Positions 33,380 through 46,385 are shown, counted from the stretch's first letter. The stretch: DNA of 64,000 bases from Diogma glabrata (GCA_963693315.1 OY856188.1:250437394-250501393), one strand, 5' to 3'. Notes: a model not told the origin generated them from the letters alone. Translations and numbers: made by a program.

Positions 33380-34973
33380 TTTTCTGCACTTGAGTACCAC
33401 AATAGACAAAAAATAAAAAAATATTACAAAAAATCACTACAAAAAAACTACGCGAAGTATTGATCGATCAACAATGCCTTGACAATATGCAAGTTGGATT
33501 ATATGCAAGAAAAAAACGTCATTTGTTCTTGATTGTTCCCACACTACAAACGTGTTTTTATTTCGCGTGTATTTTATTGAAAAACTGCAAAAAATGAGTT
33601 CAGGGGAGGATTCCGATTTGGAAGGAGCAGCACAAAGAGCTTTGCAGGGTTTATTGCCGGTAATATACAAAGAAGAATACGAAAAAACGGATCGAGCGTT
33701 CAAACAATGGTGCAGTGAAAAACAAAATTAAAGTGATTGACGAAAATAAGTTGCTTGCTTATTTCGATACCGAGATGAAATAATTCCAATCGTCAACTAC
33801 ATGGAGCATTTACTCTGATAAAATCCACGTTGAACGTGAAAGACAACATTTGCGAGCTCTTTTGAAGCGTAAAAATGACAATTATTTTGCGAAGAAATCA
33901 AGAATCTTCACCATTGAAGAAATCTACAAATTCCTGAAGGACGCTCCCGACGATGTTTATTTGCGTACGAAGGCAAAATTTGCTAATAATTTTTTTGTTC
34001 CATTTTCCTAACCTCACAATTTTAAGGTTTCCCTTATTGTCGGTGTCTATGGTGCTTGTCGACGAAGCGAATTGTTGAATTTGAACGTAAAGGATGTCGA
34101 ATGCATGGACAATGGCATTAAAATTACCGTACCGAAAACGAAAACCAAAATCATTCGACCATTTGCCATCAACGAAGGAAGTGATCGGGACGTAAATTTG
34201 GTTGACATTTTCCAGATGTATTCAGGACTACTTCCTCATGGCGTTGTCACCGACAGATTCTTTTTGGGTTTTCGTACAGGCAAATACATGAAACAGCCGA
34301 TCGGCATTAACACGATTGGAGGCTATCCGAAAACAATTGCAATTTTCTTGAATCTTTCGTCACCGGGTGAGTACACTGAACATTGCTTTCGTCGATCGTC
34401 TGCATCCTTGTTGGCAGATTCGAGTGTGAATTTAACTACAACTAAACAACATTGTGGTTGGGAGTCTGATAAGGTTACAGAAAAATACATTCAACATTCG
34501 CTCATCAATAAACGTAAAATTGCTGACAGCATCATGGGTTCGAAAATTGTTAGAGCTGATAACGTTTCAACGTCCTCATCAACCACTGCTCAATCCCGTG
34601 TATTAATCATTGAAAATGGCAATGTTTCAGCCGGTACAGCTGTTACAATGATTTCGAGTCAAACACTCCGTACAAACTTGAAAGTGGTTGGAGAGCCTTT
34701 GCCACAACCACCGATTCTTGGAGGACATTCATTCAATAACTTGCATAATTGCTGTTTCTACTTTGGTCAAAAGTAATGTTTTCATTCATTTCTACTTTAT
34801 TAATAAAAATGTTTACCAACACAAACGCACCGTTTCGTCTTTTAAATTGGTGGCAGTGCGGAATTGAAAAAGCAGTAATGAAATGAAAAATCAGTGCGGA
34901 AATAACTAACTCACTTTTCCACACTCAAACAAGTTTCGATATATGTCGTATTGTGGTACTTGAGTGCAGAAAC
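33380..34973 (+). mobile_element. Crypton-like tyrosine-recombinase element with short inverted ends
   Basis: A 25-bp sequence at 33380-33404 (TTCTGCACTTGAGTACCACA core) is mirrored at 34949-34973 with 22 of 25 matches. Between them lies one recombinase gene on the plus strand. Outside the repeats no target duplication is evident. The tight bracketing of one gene suggests these are the element's ends. Confidence 0.65.
33594..34776 (+). pseudogene. Tyrosine recombinase (Crypton-like), frameshifted
   Basis: The start ATG at 33594 gives MSSGEDSDLEGAAQRALQ and a SAM-like N-terminal region (FKQWCSEK). The frame stops at 33729, continues one frame over (VIDENKLLAYFDTEM), then again from about 33787 (TTWSIYS, FTIEEIYKFLKDAPDDV). 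A 54-nt intron with a GC donor (33973-34026) fits the next junction. The catalytic domain follows in one open frame: GACRRSELLNL (Arg), KTKTK (Lys), HCFRRSSASLLAD (HxxR), HCGWESDKV (His/Trp) and TEKYIQHS (Tyr). All five classical positions are present. The pattern matches the insect recombinases linked to Cryptons. The last ~70 residues are Ser/Thr-rich and unconserved. N-terminal breaks make this copy inactive. Confidence 0.8.
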
Positions 34974-35115
34974 ATATTACTTCGGTCTGAAAGACCTAAG
35001 TATTACATTCATGAGCTCCAAGTAAAATTCTTACCCCCACTTTTTTTGGCATTTCTCGACGTTTTAGGACCTACTGATTCTAAAAAAGCAAAAATAAAAA
35101 TGTATGTCTGTCTGT

Positions 35116-35133
35116 CGGCCGGCCGGCCGGCCG
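35116..35133. repeat. GGCC tandem palindrome
   Basis: Four copies of GGCC in a row inside TGTCTGTCTGTC-flanked DNA, very GC-rich against the surroundings. Often seen at the end of insect repeats, but no element boundary could be drawn. Confidence 0.6.
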
Positions 35134-35539
35134 TCACAACCTACGAAATCTAGAAAACCGCTGGACGGATTTGAAAATTTTTTTTTTCTAAAAATAGGTT
35201 TACTCAATGGAAAGAGCTGAAAGGACGATGTGTTCGATAACTGTACCGGAAGTGTGTCAAAAAATCGGCAAGTGTGTCAAAACAAGGAAATTTGCATATG
35301 TTTTGCTTAAAAAACGTTCATTTTAAGTGATTACGAGTAGGAACATTGACTTTGGAGAAATCTTGATGGTCGGGATTGGTATGTGAGATCAAAAACTAGA
35401 TTATTGCAGTATAAGTTTGTCAAAAAAATGTTGTCAAGCGTGTCAAAAAATGATTTCATTGATTTTTTTAGCCAATTTTTTGGGAAAAAAATGTAGCTGT
35501 TTTTATGACGTAAATGTAATTGAACATGAAATTGGACAT

Positions 35540-36560
35540 GGAAATTTTTTAATTTGTTATAGTTTTTGAAATATTTTTGGAATTTTGAAAAAAATTTGTA
35601 TTATTGATTTTGTAATAATTTTTGCAATATTTTTAGAATTTTGGAAAAAGTTTTAACTTTTGAATTTGTAAGAATTTTTGGAATATTTTTGGAATTTTGA
35701 AAAATTTTAAATTTTTACTTTATTATAATTTTTGGAATTTTGGAAAAAGTTTCAATTTTTGATTTTGTAAAAATTTTTGGAATATTTTTAGAATGTTGAA
35801 AAAAGATTGATTTTATTATAATTTTTACAATATTTTTGGAATTTTGAAAGAAATATGAATTTGTGATTTTGTAATATTTTTTCGAATCGCTAAATTGAAG
35901 GTTTTTGAATAGTTTGCTGAAAATGTAAATGAAAATGAAATTGGACATGGACATTTTTGAATTTGTTATTGCTTTTGAATATTTTTGGAATGTTGAAAAA
36001 GTTTCAGTTTTTGATTCCGTAAGAATTTTTGGAATATTTTTAGAATTTTGAAAAATTTTAAATTTTTGATTTTATTATAATTTTTATAATTTTGGAAAAA
36101 GTTTCAATTTTTGATATTGTTATAATTTTTGCAATATTTTTAGAGTTTTGGAAAAAGTTTGAATTTTTGAATTTTTAAGAATTTTTGGAATATTATTAGA
36201 ATTTAGAAAAAGTTTAAATATTTGATGTTATTTCAATTTTTGGAATATTTTTGGAATTTTGAAAAAAGTTTTAATTTTTGGAATATTATTAGAATTTAGA
36301 AAAAGTTAAAATATTTGATTTTATTCTAATTTTTGGAATATTTTAGGAATTTTGAAAAAAGTTTTAATTTTTGATTTTGTAATAATTTTTGCAATATTTT
36401 TAGAATTTTAGAAAAGTTTGAATTTTTAAGAATTTTTGGAATATTATCGGAATTTAGAAAAAATTTGAATATTTAATTTCATTCTAGTTTTTGGAATATT
36501 TTTGAAAAAGTTTTATTTTATTTAATTTAACAATATTTTTGGAATTTTGATTATAATTTT
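35540..36560. repeat. Degenerate AT-rich tandem repeat (~55-60 bp unit)
   Basis: Variants of ATTTTTGGAATATTTTTAG and TTTTGAAAAAGTTT recur about 18 times with strongly varying spacing. Chance frames here are low-complexity Ile/Lys/Phe runs. Confidence 0.7.
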
Positions 36561-39500
36561 CCGGCAACGTATTGATGTTTCGTGTTAGTTTTGTAATAAA
36601 TTTTTAAACAGTTATAAAAAATACTTGTACTTTAACAAAGAGTTATGTTTGATATACATCGCTGCCGAAAACTAAAAACCATGTCCTCATAAAAGTTCTT
36701 TGCCGAAAACCATATCAAAATCCTTAACCCAAACCGAAGTCTTGATAACTCAGAGCTGTGAGATTTCAGCCCCTCCATATTTTAAAGTTAAATTTAACTA
36801 AGTTTTTAGTTTATTTTATTGACAGATAAACTACTTTTGTAGGGCGCTAAATATACATAATCGGTTGGTCGCAACATTGTCATTCCGTTTGATGCCCAAA
36901 TTGGTAATGGTGACATTGTAACAACCTTGTTACTATACCGACTGCGGATTTCCCACCCAAAAGTTCATATTTCATGAGACAACTTAAGGTTAAAAACCAA
37001 AAAAAATCATTAGGACGTTCCCTGAGCATCATTTCAGAGACCTACTAGGAGATTAAAATAACATTTCCAAAAATTTTTATAACTTTTAAAAGGGCAAAAT
37101 CAACGTGATTGTCATTAATGACTGACTGTATATGTATATGGCAATGAGTCAAATTTTACGACTTATTAAATTTTAAACATGTTTGAATTTTTATCATCAG
37201 TCAAGATTGACATTCTTGATTGATCGTGTATGGAGCCCATAATACATGTAAACATAATGAAATTTCTATCTAAGAGTGGGGTGGTCGGTGGATGACCATA
37301 TTGGTACGCCATCATAAATTTTAAAAAATAAACAATTATTGGTGTGTTTTGAAACTATCGACTACCATGTTCACTTTTGATAATCTCTTTGGAGAATATA
37401 AAAAAATTGTTGATTCCCTTCTTTAATTTGAACAAATCTGCACTTCTTGTAAAAGTATATGGTAAAACTACTTTGCATGGCTAGTCTAAGCAGAATTTTA
37501 CATCATTTGAAGATATTAAAGATTGGGTCAATTCGTGAATTTATGCCAACATCATGTACAAACCTCAAAAATAGACATTTTTTTTAAACAGATATACATA
37601 ATAAACTTCGAATCATAGTCTATTTTCTTCAAGATATTAAGTTAAAAAAAATAAAGCCAAAATCAGTGTTAATAATTAGGACAAATTTAAATTGAACTGG
37701 ACACATCACACGGATAAAATATTAAATAAAATTATATCATATCTACACGTTTCTATATAAACAGGCATTTTGAATTATTTACAATGCACACATCTATTAT
37801 ACCTAAGTCCAACATAAAATAATGGTCAACAGTATAAATTGAACGAACTAAAAATCCTTGGTAAACATGCTACGTGTCTGTACATTTTGTATTATTGTAT
37901 ACCAAACTTATATCAATAGACATGTTTATTAAATTAAAACCAATCACTCGGCGAGACTAGATTTAAATGCCATCAGGCTGACTCAATTAAGCGATACTCA
38001 GCCAATAAGGATGATAATACTCTATGGGTTGATCATCCATATAAATAATTATCGGTTAATATTCAACTCGGGCAGAACAATGATTGAATAGGCAGGGTAC
38101 ATACTAAAAATAGCTCCTTTTTAGACAATAATTCAAGCACTGCGAAATTTAAAAAGTTCTTTCAAATGACTCCCCACTCAAAAATCTTGTTTTTCGCATC
38201 CTCTAAAACTGCAGAAATATAATTATTTGAGACATCGCTATAATTTTCGCTAAAAATTTACCAAATTTCCTGTATCTGTGAATTTTTTAAATTTTTCTGT
38301 CAATCAACGTTGAAACGTAGGGTAGCGGACGGTCTGAAAGTTCCACTTTTATGACAATTACTCAAAAACTATGCACCGCAAAATTCTAAAAAAAAGTCCA
38401 ATTTTTCTTAAATCAAAACTTCTTTAACGTTGATTTTATCAAACTTTTAAACATTTTCTAATTTTCTTTTAAACATGTTCTAAAATTCCAAACTTGGGGC
38501 TGGAGTTTTTAGCAGAAGATATTTTCACCTTAAACTATAGGGTCCAGAATTATCTAGGCAGCTTGTACAAGTATTTGAATGCAGCGGTGCACACAGAAAT
38601 GTTATAGGGGGATTCAAAGAATTGTTTTTTAATAAAATGTGCTATAGGAATTACAATATGTGTCACAGCAACACAAAGATACCTTTTAATACCTACGTCC
38701 ATAGGTCCTTAGTACCCTATAAAAAGAACATGGTTAAGGCATGATGGAGCCGATTTTAGCCGAGTACGAATGGTCAAGTTTAAAGCAAAGCATTCCGCGA
38801 ACAGTGTGACTTTTCTTGCTTTGTCAGTGACGATTAAATCACTATCAATAATCGGTAGTATAAAAGATTTGGTACCGCGTTTTAAGAATTAATGACACTG
38901 TAAAAACTTTTGTCAGAAATGGACATGGTAGAAAATTTTGCCGCTTTCGCTCTGTCAGTTTCTCTTTTTTCGTTTTCGATTATCTGGTGCGATATTTTAT
39001 TGGCATTTATATATTGGAACGATTTAATGGATTTTTGGTATGGATCCAAATAATAAATTTTCTACCGTTGTTTCTATGAACCAATTTGGCTGCCTTGGAA
39101 ACCAAATATTTTTGTTGGGGTTTCATTATTGATATGAAAACATTCTAGTATATGTATAACAAAATTTATATTATGTTATTTTTTTATTTTTAAACATATT
39201 TATTTTCACTCAGATAATAGACCAACCTACCAGAGTTCCTGACATTCCTATCCAAAGTAGTGAATTGCTTTATTTGTTTTTTACAAATGATCTTTTGTTG
39301 GTACAATTTAAAATATCAGAACTTTTAGGTGGATCAGAACATAATTTTATTTCCACACATTTAAATTTACAAGTTCCTAAACAGTTGAAAGCAAATCCTA
39401 GTCTTAAGCTGCAGTTTACAAGGACTTAGAGAAATCTTTAATTCAAACATTTCTGCTTCTAATTTTTTCAGAAATAAAACACGTGGATATGCGCAAGCAT

Positions 39501-40778
39501 ATTCCATTTAAAGTAATGGGTTTTGAGTAAATCTAAAGATGCAACAAAAATTTAAAAAATACTTTTCGAAAGTATAACCTAAACAAAACTGTTGAAAACC
39601 TTAGATTATACCAAATAGAAAGAAATAATTGTAGAAATGTATATAGAAAACTAATCTATTTATGATGAAAAAAGGTACTAAATTTGCTGAGGGTGGTTCA
39701 CGAAATTTTCATAAAGCCATTAGTAGAACCTAATTTGCAACCGAAATTGCTCTAGTTTCTAACAAAATGGGATGGATCATTTTTCGTAAAAATAAAATCC
39801 GGAAAATACTTTTACAAATTTAAACAAAAAGGCCCGAAATTATTCCTCCAAATTTTTTTTAAAATACTAATTTTTTTATTTATCATATAAGAAGGGGATT
39901 TTTTGGAAAATGATTTCCTTTCTTTGTTACACATATGTGGAACAATTCGCTCGAAAGTACCAAAGTATTAGTCAAAGTATAGCTCAACAATCTTTTATGC
40001 AAATTGAGATGCTATGACTTAGACGAGCAACTTATTTCCTGGTCTTAGAGCTTTATATCGGAGCGTAAACTTCAAATCAATGTCAACAGTTTTTCATCAC
40101 ATGTCTTTTCAAGTAATGTATGAGTTATTCACGTAAACGCTCTATCCCTACTCATTTTCTTATCTATGTTACAGACTTGCTGAATTCAATGATTCATCAA
40201 GGGCCGACTGTTAATATAACGTCAATTGTATTGTATAAATCACGATAGAACAAAAAATGTATCCGAGAATTTTTTCCTATTCTCTGATTTATCTGCTGTT
40301 TTTATTGTATAGAACAATGGATAAAACTATTTTTTTTGGACATGCGCATAGCAGTATAATTTTGACTTTGTGATTTTTTTCCAATTTAAATTTGTGCGTT
40401 TCTAAAATTTGTTTTTTGATATAAATTAATAGTAAAATAAATAATATTTTTAATGTAATTAATTTTTATATAATCAATTTAAGTTTTCAAATTATTTTTT
40501 GACGAAAATTGACGAAAAATAAAATTCTCGGAGGGAGATATAACATTATTCTCGGATTTTTTTCTATCCATCGTTGTTCATACAATCGGCCTTAAATGCT
40601 AACAATGTTGAATGGAAACGAGAAAAACTCAAGTTTGCCGTTTTTCTATGTTATCAATACCTAATCCGTTTTCATTAAAGTTTGATTCTTGATTAAAATT
40701 TTACTTTCAGGAGTTGAGATTGAAAATAATAGACAGGATAATGGAAATAATACACAATAATAATAAACAGATAGAACG
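36561..40778. other. Intergenic DNA, no gene seen
   Basis: No coding frame above noise, no RNA gene and no clear repeat. It may include intron of a long host gene. Confidence 0.45.
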
Positions 40779-41180
40779 AATCTAGTTTACAAGATCAATT
40801 GTAAAAATTGTGACGGTGTTTATATAGGAATGACTGGCCAAAAACTAAAGAACAGAATGAGACAACATAAAAAAGGTCAACAACAAAAGCATCCATCCAA
40901 TCAAGGAACAGCAGCAGTACAACACTACATAGAAACGGGGCATACTTTTAATCTAGCAAATCCGGAAATTTTAACCTTAGAACCAAATAAAACAAAAAGA
41001 ACAATCAAAGAAATGTTACACATTGTTGCAGAAAAAAAATCAATCAATTTCAGGACTAACACGGAAAACCTAAGTAAAACATATGCACAACTAATAGAAA
41101 CAGCAAATAAAAAAAAACAAGACACAAACCAGAAACAACCAACTAACTCTCTCTCTCTCTTCAGCAAAATAAAACTCTAA
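40779..41180 (+). pseudogene. Penelope-like element, GIY-YIG endonuclease end
   Basis: The frame reads VYKINCKNCDGVYIGMTGQ (CxxC then the GVYIG core of a GIY-YIG nuclease), LKNRMRQHKKG with the catalytic-type Arg, AVQHYIETGHTF, and a C-terminal tail with INFRTNTENLS. This is the endonuclease domain found C-terminal to the RT of Penelope-like elements, where it makes the target nick. The RT is missing upstream, so it is a 5'-truncated copy, the usual outcome. The frame ends at 41180. The downstream GAAACGTCTTGGGAAATAAA at 41431-41450 matches the usual style of Penelope 3' ends. Confidence 0.85.
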
Positions 41181-41679
41181 TTAACTCTCAATTCATACCA
41201 ATTTTATTATTTTTTTATTATCACTACATCTAAAAACAATGTCACAAAACAGAGACAATTTTACATTTTACTTTAATTATAGTTTTAAGCTAAATGATTT
41301 TAAAGTAAGTTTGTTATATAAACTAAAGCATGTAAGTTTTCTTTCCTCTTTTATCATTACCATTATTGTTCGATTTTACTTTGATAACTGTTTTAGAATA
41401 TACCAACTGAGGAAGGTGGCAAAAAACCACTGAAACGTCTTGGGAAATAAACCACAATTTGAAACCATGAATTTTTGAGTTTCAATTAAATGAAAAAACT
41501 TAGTCCATCATCCGATTTTCACAAAGAAGTTTGACAAACTCTTCAGAGAAAATAGAAAATATAAAAGTTTAAAAACAAAGGACTAAACACCGGGGAAAAA
41601 AAACTTTTTCACGGATATTAAAACTAATCTCAAATTGAAAGTAATGTTCATCGGAATTCTCATATTTTTAGCCTAGTTG

Positions 41680-42200
41680 AAAACGTTGTTCAAAAATTAA
41701 TATTTTTTCGTCATTATCGTAAGGTTTTTAGTAGCAAACAGCTTCTTTTAATATATAAGTCATTTAATCGTCCCTGCATGGAATATTGTTCTCACATATG
41801 AGGTGCATCATACATACATAAGTAGTTTGGAGTGTCTTGATTCCATCTACAGCACAGAATTGTTAAATTTATCGGCAAATCAAATCTTACTAATGAGCTT
41901 GGTTCATTGCATATCGCTGATTTGACGGTATTTTACAAATACATTATGGATCAACGGACGTCTGGCTAGATCAAATCAATTTTACTTGAGCCCGCAAACT
42001 TCGCATGTTACACGAGTATCAATAGTATCCCATCTTTAAACGGTTCGATTGATAAGATGTAGAATTGTCACTTTTCAAAGTAATTCAGAGTCATGCATCT
42101 CTGAAATGCCTTACCGGCGTAAGTCTGTCCTGATAATTTAAATCTTCAAAGCTTTAAAATTAGCGTTGAAAAAATCCCCAAAGAAAATTTATCAATACTC
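41680..42200 (+). pseudogene. Degenerate LINE C-terminal fragment
   Basis: Translation gives KSFNRPCMEYCSHI, a stop, then GASY, and further on FHLQHRIVKFIGKSNLTNEL and FYKYIMDQRTS. 'RPxxEYCSHxW' followed by a 'LxRRAxxLI' type block is the region after the RT in CR1/Jockey-like LINEs. Several stops are in frame. No RT core is present. Confidence 0.6.
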
Positions 42201-43227
42201 GCCAACCTTAATTCCCTAGATATAATATCTTCTAATATACAGATTTAATCTATAATTTATTATGGTTAACACAAACAATGCCTAACTTAATATATAAAAA
42301 TAAATACTGAACTTTAAATACTGAAAAATAATCGGTTAGGTGGAGGTCGGACCTGTGGAATTTAGCATATATCGATATTCTCTGCTTTAATTCTGACATA
42401 ATGCAGCAAGCTTTGTTTGTCCTAACTATGTATAAATGGAATGGTTTAACAAAATAAGATGTGTTGAAATCGTTCAGAACGATTCGTCTTGCAGTACATG
42501 TCTACTTCGTCTATTATTGTAGCTAATGCTACTGGAGTCAAATGAGGAAAATCAAAGTAAATTGAACCTTTTTCATTAGCTGAAGAAAAATTTGTTTTAG
42601 ACCCAGTTGTGAAAACTTGACCATTTTTGATTTTTCTGAAACTTGGGGTAAAAGTAATACGGATAAAAACGAAAATACAACTTGTTTTAAAATTCTTTTA
42701 AACAGCATAGTTTGGGCATTGGGAGCGCCCCAACATGTAGGAATAAAGAAAATTATGGCAACCCGAAGTAACTTTGAAATTAAATTGCTTAAGAGCTGTT
42801 ATACCGATTTCAACAAACTTTCTTTTTTATTTGGTAGGTGATTAGTTAATCTTTGGAAAAAAATTAATTAAACTTTTTTTCATTAATTTTAAAGTTGAAA
42901 TATTTAAAAAACTGTTTTAAAGATGTCGCTAGGGTCAAAGATCAATTGAATTTTGACTTTTTTCAACGCTTTTCTTTACTTCACACTATTGTATCAAATC
43001 TTGTAACGTTAATTTGAATGCCTTATATTCAATGAAAATGAATGAAACTTTGCAGGCATACTTATATATAAATCGATTTTCATCGAAAATATTTAAATTC
43101 TCTCGATCTACTTAACGTACCGATTTCAAATTTGCTTAACATATAAAGATCGATAGATAAAATATACATAATTATGCATTTTACGTCCATAAATTAGCTA
43201 TTTCGACCAGCATTTGTATGTTATTTA

Positions 43228-44059
43228 AACGCATATCAACGCCGACGCGCAAATAAAGAAGCAGAACGTCAAGAAGAAAATCCGGACGAAGGAAGAAATC
43301 AGCTTACTACCACAGTTCAAAATTATTGTTACGACGATTTTGAGGCTGAAGTTAACACTTTTGCAGACAAAGTATGTGATATTTTTACGAAGCAGTGCTA
43401 TCCCAAGCAATTGTCAAACTACCAGATTCCAATCCGACCTCCAGATTGAATGCCGCCTGAATTAAAAAATAAAGTTCGCCTTACAGCTTGTCACCGCTGC
43501 AAGTCACACTTAAGAAGTAACAAAACAACTCCACCTGCTGGAACCATTTAAACCCAGGCGGCATTCCACCAGAAATTCAGGCACTTTCTCAAGCTGAACA
43601 ACGTCTTTGGGTCGGATTCACCCTTTTCTTAAAATTGTCAAGTTTCTGGATTGTACGGACAGTACGGATTTAAAGATCAAGCAATCCTTTTTGAGTTGGA
43701 CATTTTTGACGGCGTTTCAAAACTTACTACGTTTCTACTCGATCAACCTTGGATTGATAGATATTATAGTAGTAACGGAACGCTTAGAAAATGCAAATTC
43801 TACTCGAGACTACACTGTTTCCAGAACTAAATTAATCGCAGCTTTAGAATGGCTTAAATCAAATAACCCATTTTACCGAGACGTTGTTTTTGATAAAAAT
43901 GCACACCTTGATGAACGTGATTTGATTCGACTATCAAACCATGGCCCAAGTAATGAATGTACTGAAGGTCCTAATGAAAATGTGAAAATTATATCGGAAT
44001 ATGTGTCTATCGGCAGTAGTCCACGCATTATCCAAGCATCGTGGCATCAAGGAAAATAA
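43228..44059 (+). pseudogene. Helitron-like protein, N-terminal part, broken
   Basis: Pieces in three frames: NAYQRRRANKEAERQEENP and FADKVCDIFTKQCYP (a basic start and a partly lost CxxC finger, 43228-43449), CHRCKSHL with a CxxC (43450-43553), GIPPEIQALSQAEQRL, IHPFLKIVKF, then KDQAILFELDIFD in one frame and VVTERLENANSTRDYTV plus LIAALEWLKSNNPFYRDVVF in another. This order (CxxC region, 'GxIPxxLxxLSxxEExL', 'ALxWLxxNNPLY+DV') is the N-terminal part of large helicase-containing Helitron proteins. The Rep and helicase domains are absent, so it cannot be functional. Confidence 0.7.
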
Positions 44060-44707
44060 ATTAACAAATGTTAAATTCTGTGCTGAAAAATGTGTTGAAT
44101 TCTTATAAGAACGTGACAAAATAGAATTTCGACTGTTCAAGGCGTTGATGACTAAAGATTAAAAAATTAAAAAAATAAAAAAAAATATTCAAAAAAACTT
44201 GAAATAATTGAAAAACAAAAATTTTTTAAGAAACGATTTTCTTTACTTCATTGTTATGCATACTGTAATAGTTATTTACATATCGAGGGCTAAAAGTAGA
44301 AGATTACGCCTGCGGCTCATATTGAAGCCCGACGCGAAGCGAGGGCTTTTATTGAACCAAGGGGGTAATCTTCCTTTCAGCCTGAGTGTATGTACAACGT
44401 TTTACGCACAACTGCACAACTTAATTGTAGAATTAATCAATTTTTAAATTTTTTAAACTCTCTAGACATTTTGAAAATTATACTAAACATGACATGATTT
44501 TCTCTATAAACTTCATATAATAATTTATTTGTTTGTTATAATTTTATGATTCTCTTACGGGCGATTATTTTACGGGCGGCAAAGTAGAAAAATACACTAC
44601 TGTTTTATATAGCAACGGGATTTTATTTTACGGGGGAAAAGTTTAACTTTCAGGCATGATAACTAGGATGTAAAATGTGTTTTACGATTCGTTTGTGCGT
44701 AAAAAAA

Positions 44708-45340
44708 ATTACTAAAAAGCAAAAATTAAAATAATTCCAAAACTCAAATAAACTTTCTGAAAACCTCTGTAAAAAAATTCAAAACTAAAAATAATTCCAA
44801 AACTCGAATAGATTTTCCAAAAAATTCTGTAAAAAAATTCAAAATCTGACACATTCGTTAAAGAAAAGCGTGCGACGCTAATCTTACACGCGAAACATTG
44901 TCGGAATTGCAACTACTATCATTACTATTTACTTTCTATCATTTTGTGAGAAGCATCTTAAAGCATCATGTTTAGGATCTAACGTTGTCAATTGCATGCG
45001 GTTTTTATATAAGAATTTTGAATTATATTTTTTTGTGAATATTTTTCGAATACTTTCTTTCAACGATGTAGTGCAATGATATAATTATTTTATTTTTCAT
45101 TCATTTAGAATCACAATTGATAGTAGTCGCAATTCCGTCAATGTTTCGTTCGCGTGTAGGATTAGCGTCGCACGCTTTTCTTTAACGCATGTGTCAGATT
45201 TTCTCGATTTTGAATTTTTTTACAGAATTTTTTTGAAAATCTATTCGAGTTTTGGAATTATTTTTATTTTTGAATTTTTTTACAGAGGTTTTTAGAAAAT
45301 TTATTTGAGTTTTGGAATTATTTTTATTTTTTGCATTTTT
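44708..45340. repeat. Inverted-repeat (foldback) element, ~215-bp arms
   Basis: Arms at 44708-44922 and about 45118-45340 share GCGTGCGACGCTAATC, ATAATTCCAAAACTC and CTGTAAAAAAATTC in opposite orientation, around a ~195-bp AT-rich loop. No coding capacity; most likely a MITE. Confidence 0.85.
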
Positions 45341-45365
45341 GTAATTTTTTATACAGTATGCATAA

Positions 45366-45932
45366 TAGACCGAGAGCCCGCGACGGCCAGACCTTCGTTA
45401 TTTTATAAAAGCTGAAAGTTTTTCTGCGCATACCCCCTACTAAGGTAGGAACGATTAGCTACATATGAAGTTTGGATCATGGTGGCTTTGGCAGGGAGCA
45501 GGTAACAAAGGGGCCTCCAAAGTTTCGTGAAAGTATAAGAGGTAATTTTTTTATCTATTCTTCAGGATAGTATTAGAAGTCACGTCACCCATTGCCAGAC
45601 ACTTACTATCGTGTTAACCCCCTGCCAGACACCCTTAAATTTTAACAAATTGATAATGTTTAAGGGTGTCTGGCAGGGGGTTACCACGATAGTAAGGGTC
45701 TGGCAATGGGTGACGTGACTTCTAATACTACTCCGAAGAATATATAAAAAAATTACCTTTTATACTTTCACGAAACTTTGAAGGCCCCCTTGTTACCTGC
45801 TCCCTGCCAAAGCAACAATGATCCAAACTTCATATGTCGCTAATCGTTCCTACTTCAGTAGGGGGTATGCGCAGAGAAACATTCAGCTTTTATAAAATAA
45901 CGAAGGTCTGGCCGTCGCGGGCTCTTAGTCTA
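45366..45932. repeat. Nearly perfect 567-bp palindromic MITE
   Basis: Left arm from TAGACCGAGAGCCCGCGACG, right arm ending in the inverse (CGTCGCGGGCTCTTAGTCTA). Both arms contain TGTCTGGCAGGGGGTTA and GTCACGTCACCCATTG. The arms meet at about 45650 with a loop of about 30 bp. Ends flanked by TA. The arms are GC-richer than the flanks. Confidence 0.9.
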
Positions 45933-46385
45933 TAACAATGAAATAAAGAAAATCGTTTCTTAAAAAATTTTTTTTAAATAGTTTTATTCGTACTCTAAAA
46001 TATTTCAAACTTACAAAGATGCTTTTTGTCCTGTTCTTGAGAAATTTAATTTTAAAGATTTTTTGTTCGACTAAAATTTGAATTTTTCATCATTTTTCCA
46101 ACAATTTTTATTAACAAAAATTTTAACCACTGAAGCGCGAAAAAATGATGAGAAGTTAGACCTTTAGAATTAGAAAAAAAAGATAAAATTCAATTGATCT
46201 TTGTTTTTACATTTTAAAATTAATTAAAAAAAGTTTAATTAATTTGTTTCTAAAGTTTAAGTAATCACCTATAAAACAAAAAAAGTTTGTTGAAATGGGT
46301 ATAGCAATTTAATTTCAAAGTTACTTCGGATTGGCAAAATTCTCATTTTTCATACATGGTGAGGCGCTCCATTTGCTCTTTGCAC

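Larger units (their letters stand above)
42720..46385. mobile_element. Composite foldback region with outer inverted arms
   Basis: 42720-42966 is the inverse of 46168-46385: blocks CGAAGTAACTTTGAAATTAA, AACAAACTTT and AAAGATCAATTGAATTTT match, with an extra ~8-bp insertion in the left arm. Between the arms lie a Helitron-like ORF, a second inverted-repeat element and a palindromic MITE. Whether the outer arms are the ends of one element or two oppositely inserted copies is not decided by the sequence. Confidence 0.65.

Noticed and set aside
33437..33703. 88-codon minus frame over the recombinase start
   Set aside because: It is the shadow of the plus-strand recombinase N terminus.
35540..36560. 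Low-complexity frames in the AT-rich repeat
   Set aside because: They consist of Ile, Lys and Phe runs created by the repeat.
42617..42841. 74-codon frame as a gene
   Set aside because: It lies inside the outer inverted arm and its mirrored copy is not open.
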